64,000 nt of DNA from Willaertia magna (lineage: Eukaryota; Heterolobosea; Eutetramitea; Acrasida; Naegleriidae): assembly GCA_902984215.1 (NCBI GenBank), contig CADWAF010003358.1:37375-101374 (forward strand), read 5' to 3'. Under the pieces are notes generated by a model. The model was not told where the DNA came from, ran no database searches, and saw nothing but the letters and a program-made list of their open reading frames with translations. Positions 59,350 through 64,000 of this stretch are shown in pieces. How positions within the stretch are numbered: position 1 is the stretch's first letter; every line of letters starts with the position of its first letter. The position numbers and the translations under genes are program-made.

Positions 59350-60552
59350 ATGCCGCCAATTCCTCCTTTCCCTTTGTTTCAGTGCTGCGTTGAAAATGTA
59401 ACAAAAAGACAGATGGAATCGGGAAATGGTAATAAAGCGTTAATACCTTCACCAACGAGTTTTCATAGTGGTTGTTTAATACATCATCCATTTCATTCAT
59501 TTTTATCTTTTAATGTTTGTGCAGAAGAAGAAGAAAATTTTCGGAATGAATTATTTGCTTTTAGTTTAATAGAAAGAAAGTGGAATTTATTATTTAAACA
59601 CAATGTAAATATTGAAGAGATTAATGAACCTCCTAAAACATGGGGACATGCCAGTATTTACTCTCCCTATAATAGATCTTTTTATTTATTTGGTGGAATT
59701 AAGATTACTGATGACTATAATTCTGATTTATTTAGATTTGATTTACAAAAAAGAGTTTGGATAAAAATTAAACCAATTAATGCAAAATCAACAGAGTTAC
59801 CCTTAGGTAGACAAGGTCATAGAATGGTTTATTTACCTTGGTGTGATTCTTTTATTTTATTTGGAGGATATACTGATAATGATAATCATTTAAATGATTT
59901 CTTAAAATTTGATATTGTAAGGAATGAGTGGTCCAAAGTGAAAGAAGAAAGCACTTTACATTCTGATAGACCATCTCCTAGAGAAGTATTTTCTATAATT
60001 TTAAATGAAAAGAAAAGAAGTATTATTATTTTTGGAGGAAAAGATTTAGATGAAAGATTTAATGATATGTACGAATTTAGTTTCATTACTAATCAATGGA
60101 AGAAAATAGTAGTAAACTCTTTTGTTCCAAAGGCTAGAAGCAGTCATTCAGCTGTTTTTATAGAAAAATTACAGAAAATGATTATATTTGGTGGTTTTGA
60201 AGGAGAAAATTGGTTGACTGATTGTTATGAATTTGACTTTAAAGGAATAGTTTGGAAGAAAGTATTGTTATATGGGGATCCATTGCCTTCTAAGGGAGTT
60301 TCTAGTCACATTGCGTTCTATGATAAATTTAGGTCACAAATGTTGGTTTTTGGGGGTTGGGATGGAGACAATGATAAAAATGTAAGTATGGTAATTTAAA
60401 TTAACTTTTATTAATCTTAATGTTAAAAGGACTTGTATATATTTAAAATTCCAACTTACGATTCTTTGAAGATGCAGTACATATCATTTGAAATTATGTT
60501 GAAGAAGAAAAAAGCTTTTATAGATGTTAATTTTGTTGTTGGAGGAGAATAG
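59350..60552 (+). CDS. Kelch-repeat beta-propeller protein
   Basis: Exons 59350-60381 and 60430-60552, with a 48-nt intron (GTAAGT...AAAG); 384 residues. I chose the ATG at 59350 because in-frame ATGs further upstream lie inside the divergent gene. Kelch motifs repeat through the protein: RSFYLFGGI, then DLFRFDLQKRVW; SFILFGGYTDND, then FLKFDIVRNEWSKV; SIIIFGGKD, then MYEFSFITNQWKKI; MIIFGGFEGEN, then CYEFDFKGIVWKKV; and MLVFGGWDGDN continuing after splicing into DLYIFKIPTYD. The product is a five- to six-bladed propeller that probably acts as a scaffold. No BTB or F-box domain is attached. Confidence 0.87.
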
Positions 60553-60689
60553 GTGTTTCCAAACTGGAGATATAAACAGTGGAACCAATAATAAGAAATT
60601 GCAAAAATTTAGAAACAGAAATGATGCTTAAATGAAATAACTGGGTTGACAGTGCACAAGCTTGATGTTAATAAATCATTTATTTGTTT

Positions 60690-63494
60690 TTACCAGTAAT
60701 CATTACAAGAACACTTTCCATCCTTAAAATGATGAAATCTGTTTGCATCCCTAACAATAATCTCTCTTCCTTTTAACTTTGAAATAAATTTAGTTGCGTT
60801 GTGACAATCGCCACAAACTCGTAAATTTTTTGTGATGGTAAGGGTTGTGCCAGGTGCGGTGTTCATCAAACCATAAACAAGTGCAATTTTCTCACTGTGT
60901 AAACATAAAACTCGTTTCTTCTCCTCTTCAGTAATTAAGTTATTTCGAGTAACCCAGCTTGTGTCAGGAACGTAGCCAGCTTCAATCATTTCATTATTTA
61001 ATTTATCTAATTCGTTGTAAATTTTTTCAATTTGTGGGTGGTGTTTATCTTCACAAATAAAAGAATGTGTTACTCCATCAATCTCTATAAATGTTTTTCC
61101 TGGTATTTTCTTTACATTATTGTCGTCCATTAATTTTCTTATATTCTTTGATTTTTCAGGCATCCCAGCAAAGCTGTAAATATTTGACATTAAAACATGT
61201 GCAGCAGCAACATCCCCTTCTAAGGGGTGTTTCGAAATAATTGAAAAGACACGTTCTGCTCTTTCTAAATCATTATGAGTTCTGCAAGAAGCCAAAAGTG
61301 TCATCCACGTTGTTATTCCTGGTAGCTTGATGTTTTCTTTTATAAACTTTTCAGCCTCATCTAATCGTCTTGATCTACCAAGCATATCAACAATACAATT
61401 ATAGTGCATTTCATTCAGTTCAACATATTCCAATTTTTTCATCATTTCAAAAATTTCTAAACCATCATCTACAAGTCCAGAATGACTACAAGCATTCAAT
61501 ACCACCACAAACGTTGTTTCATTTGGATTTGTATATCTTAACATATTATAGAAAGTATGAATTGCTTCTTTTCCTTTTCCATGTTGTCCAAAAGCATTTA
61601 TCATTGCTGTCCAGGTCATTACATCTCTTTCATCCTCTTTTGTTTGATTAAAAAGTAATTTACTTTCTTCTAAATCTCCACATTTGGCATACATATCTAT
61701 TAAACCATTAATTAATGGTAGACTAATAGTTTTTTCCCTTTCTTTTATACAAAAGTGCAATTGTTTACCTAATGTTAAAGAAGCAGTTTCTGCGCATCCT
61801 AATAGTAATGTTGAATATATAATTTCAGTGGGTTTTATATCTCTTTCATCCATATCTTTAAGTAAATTCATTGCCTCATTTACGCGTTTCACTTTCACTA
61901 AAGCCTTTATAAGACAAGCATAATGAACGTCATTAAGAATTTTAAAATCCTTCATTGAATTGAATATGTGAATTGCAACTTGTACTAATCCACTTTCTGC
62001 ACATGCATTTAAAATAGAAGATAAAGTAAAAGTATTAGGTACTATGTTAGTTTCCTTTAACATCCTTTTATAAATATCTAATGCTTCTTCTCCTTTATTA
62101 TGTTTTCCTAATGCATCAATCATAATGGTCCAAGTATATATATTGGTACTTTCCTTCTTTTTGTTGATTCTGTTATTAAATAATTCAATAGCTTGATTCA
62201 AATCTCCACACCTTGCATACATTCCAATTAAATTATTATTAATTTCTATATTGTTAAGAAGTAAAGGTTTTATCTTTACAATGTCATGTAGTTGTTTTCC
62301 AACAGCCAGATTACTACAGCCATTTATCATTATTGAATAAATCCCATCTAATCGTTCAGTTGAATGAATGGTCTTTTCCAATTTGTTTAATTGATAAAGT
62401 GCTTTTTCTATTTGTAAAGATTTAATATAAGCTTTTATAATACATCCATAATGTGAAACATCTGGTTCAATACCAAACCTATCTTGCATTGAAAGGAATA
62501 TTTCTTCGCATTCATTATACATTTCATTATCGGCATATGCATTTAATATAGATATTAAAGTTATATGATTTGGCTTTATACTGTTATCTTTTAATATTTC
62601 ATTTTCAAAAATATTACAAAATTCTTCTTTACAACGAAATTTACTATACATATTAATTAAGGTAGTAAATAACGAAATTGATTTTAAATTAAGTTCTTTA
62701 ATTTTTGAATGTAACTTTTTTCCAAAATTTAAATCAATATAATCATTATTTAACAACAGAACAAACGTTGCTTCATGTTTAATTGTTATTCCTTCCTTTT
62801 CCATTTTAAAAAATAATTCCTTTACTTCTTTAAATTTATTATTTTTAATATAAGCCTTAAAAATACAAGAATAATGTTTTTCATCAGGTTTAGTTTTATA
62901 TCTATTCTTCATATCTGTAAATATATTTATTGCTTTACTTAGTAAATTGTGTTCTGCACATAAATTTAAAATATTTTTAATGGTAATTTCATCTGGAATA
63001 AAATTACATTCCTTTTGTAAATTTTCAAATAAAAATAATGTATCTTCTATTGACTCATTTTGAAAACTTAACCCACTAATTATTCTATTCCAAGTGATAT
63101 TTGTTATTTTCTTTTTTTGGTGAATTGTCATTTCTTTTAAAATTAATTCTAATATTTCGTTCCAACACCCTCTTTTCTTTTTAAATTCTTTTTTTTTATT
63201 ACATTCATTAATTAATGACAGTAAAAAGGAAAGTTTATAATTTGGTGAAATAAAATTTTTTATGGAATAAAAGAGTGAGAAAGACTCTTCAAGTGTAGAT
63301 TGTTTTGGGATTAGTGAGAGTGCATATGAAGGTTGTTTTCTCAAATTTTCTAAGTCGTGTTGTTGATATTTTTCTATTGTGGTTAGTGGAGTGGAGGTGC
63401 AGCAATGAAAGTGCGCCGAAAGTAGTTTTGTGGGGTGGTGCGTGATTAAAAATTTAACAGTTGTGAGGTGCTTGAGTTTTTTCATTTTTTTCAT
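60690..63494 (-). CDS. DYW-type pentatricopeptide-repeat RNA-editing factor
   Basis: A single exon of 934 residues from the ATG at 63494; the frame is open 45 codons further upstream but those residues are hydrophobic and atypical. The basic N-terminus (MKKMKKLKHLTTVKFL) suits a mitochondrial presequence. An array of PPR motifs of P, L and S length fills most of the protein (for example TWTAMINAFGQHGKGKEAIH and YNCIVDMLGRSRRLDEAEKF). E/E+-like segments follow (GITTWMTLLASCRTH). The DYW cytidine-deaminase-like domain has HSE near 867, CGDCH near 894 and ends FKDGKCSCNDYW. The family binds specific mitochondrial RNA sites and converts C to U. DYW proteins are abundant in land plants and are known from Naegleria, probably by ancient transfer. 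Confidence 0.95.
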   Translation of the reverse strand: MKKMKKLKHLTTVKFLITHHPTKLLSAHFHCCTSTPLTTIEKYQQHDLENLRKQPSYALSLIPKQSTLEESFSLFYSIKNFISPNYKLSFLLSLINECNKKKEFKKKRGCWNEILELILKEMTIHQKKKITNITWNRIISGLSFQNESIEDTLFLFENLQKECNFIPDEITIKNILNLCAEHNLLSKAINIFTDMKNRYKTKPDEKHYSCIFKAYIKNNKFKEVKELFFKMEKEGITIKHEATFVLLLNNDYIDLNFGKKLHSKIKELNLKSISLFTTLINMYSKFRCKEEFCNIFENEILKDNSIKPNHITLISILNAYADNEMYNECEEIFLSMQDRFGIEPDVSHYGCIIKAYIKSLQIEKALYQLNKLEKTIHSTERLDGIYSIMINGCSNLAVGKQLHDIVKIKPLLLNNIEINNNLIGMYARCGDLNQAIELFNNRINKKKESTNIYTWTIMIDALGKHNKGEEALDIYKRMLKETNIVPNTFTLSSILNACAESGLVQVAIHIFNSMKDFKILNDVHYACLIKALVKVKRVNEAMNLLKDMDERDIKPTEIIYSTLLLGCAETASLTLGKQLHFCIKEREKTISLPLINGLIDMYAKCGDLEESKLLFNQTKEDERDVMTWTAMINAFGQHGKGKEAIHTFYNMLRYTNPNETTFVVVLNACSHSGLVDDGLEIFEMMKKLEYVELNEMHYNCIVDMLGRSRRLDEAEKFIKENIKLPGITTWMTLLASCRTHNDLERAERVFSIISKHPLEGDVAAAHVLMSNIYSFAGMPEKSKNIRKLMDDNNVKKIPGKTFIEIDGVTHSFICEDKHHPQIEKIYNELDKLNNEMIEAGYVPDTSWVTRNNLITEEEKKRVLCLHSEKIALVYGLMNTAPGTTLTITKNLRVCGDCHNATKFISKLKGREIIVRDANRFHHFKDGKCSCNDYW

Positions 63495-64000
63495 TAGCCA
63501 AATCTTATAATAATCAATCAAAAGAAGTACATAGAATATTATTAAATTTTTTGAAAACAAATTTATAGAAAATAAAAAAAAAGTAATATTAAAACTTTCA
63601 AACTTAACCATCAACAAAAAAACCAACATAAAATAACATTACTATAGAAAATATTAAAAAAAGTTTAGAATGAAATTGAAGTTAATTGGTATTAATTATA
63701 TTTTAATTAATATTTTTAAAAAATTTATTAATAAAATTATTAAAAAATTAGTAGAATATTTTAATATAAAAATAAAAAAAGAAAATATTAGTAAAGATTT
63801 TAAAATAGATTAAATAAAATTAATTTTAAAAAAATCAATATTAAAATCATTTAAAAACCTTAAATTAATCACAATAATAAATTTAAAATATAAATTAATA
63901 TTTAATATTATTGTTTTTATTATTTTAATATTTAATAAAAATATTTATATTAAATAAAAAAGTTATGAATTAAATTTATTTAATTAATATACACTTAAAA
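63495..64000. other. Extremely AT-rich gene-free tail
   Basis: About 500 bp after the PPR start, with almost no G or C beyond 63640 and many A/T runs. No ORF, tandem repeat or telomere-like repeat was recognised. It probably contains the PPR promoter and may be the start of a larger non-coding or assembly-edge region. Confidence 0.55.

Overview
This is nuclear DNA from a compact, AT-rich protist genome. It fits a heterolobosean amoeboflagellate such as Naegleria (N. gruberi or a close relative). The basis is indirect: a complete DYW-type PPR editing factor outside plants, centrosome/basal-body genes (MZT1, CCDC77), AAAA-ATG start contexts, a standard genetic code, and about 18 spliceosomal introns that I could place by frame, of only 32-61 nt with GTAAGT-like donors. 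No species-level identification was possible without a search. About 36 genes fill nearly the whole window. No transposon, CRISPR array, tRNA or rRNA gene was recognised.

Layout. 1-7.7 kb: a 5'-truncated coiled-coil/EF-hand protein, a DHHC palmitoyltransferase, GNA1 (glucosamine-6-phosphate N-acetyltransferase), a low-complexity coiled-coil protein, a TMEM223-like mitochondrial membrane protein and a lipocalin. 8-15.5 kb: a BCAS3-like WD40 protein, an isoprenylcysteine-methyltransferase-like gene with two in-frame TAA codons, a spliced 49-residue small subunit of serine palmitoyltransferase, MZT1 and CCDC77. 15.6-31 kb: a PB1-like/kinase/NHL-propeller protein, an RCC1-repeat protein, a 3310-residue SZT2 (KICSTOR) orthologue and an aldo/keto reductase. 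31-42 kb: an unknown protein, VPS35, ribosomal protein eS4, a possible TPP1/ACD-type OB-fold protein, two unknown genes, ARF1 and an alpha/beta hydrolase. 42-52 kb: a cyclin, a frameshifted F-box/LRR-like remnant, MRE11, an M49-like HELGH protein, an MFS transporter and a codon-optimised 65-residue ORF. 52-64 kb: RPB1 with its heptad tail, an EF-hand-like protein with a CaaX end, a kelch propeller, a DYW-PPR protein and a very AT-rich tail.

Themes. Nutrient sensing and membrane traffic are well represented (SZT2, BCAS3, VPS35, ARF1). So are protein lipidation (DHHC, ICMT-like, ICME-like hydrolase, a CaaX protein) and centrosome/basal body functions (CCDC77 and MZT1 in tandem, 28 bp apart). 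Gene packing is extreme. Two convergent pairs have stop codons 0-1 nt apart, one divergent pair has start codons 35 bp apart, and several same-strand neighbours are 19-47 bp apart, so transcripts must overlap or be shared.

The strongest items for follow-up are the TPP1-like OB protein, the small SPT subunit, the PB1-kinase-NHL architecture, the tandem-stop methyltransferase, the multi-frameshift gene at 43.8-45.4 kb, and the CCDC77-MZT1 pair.
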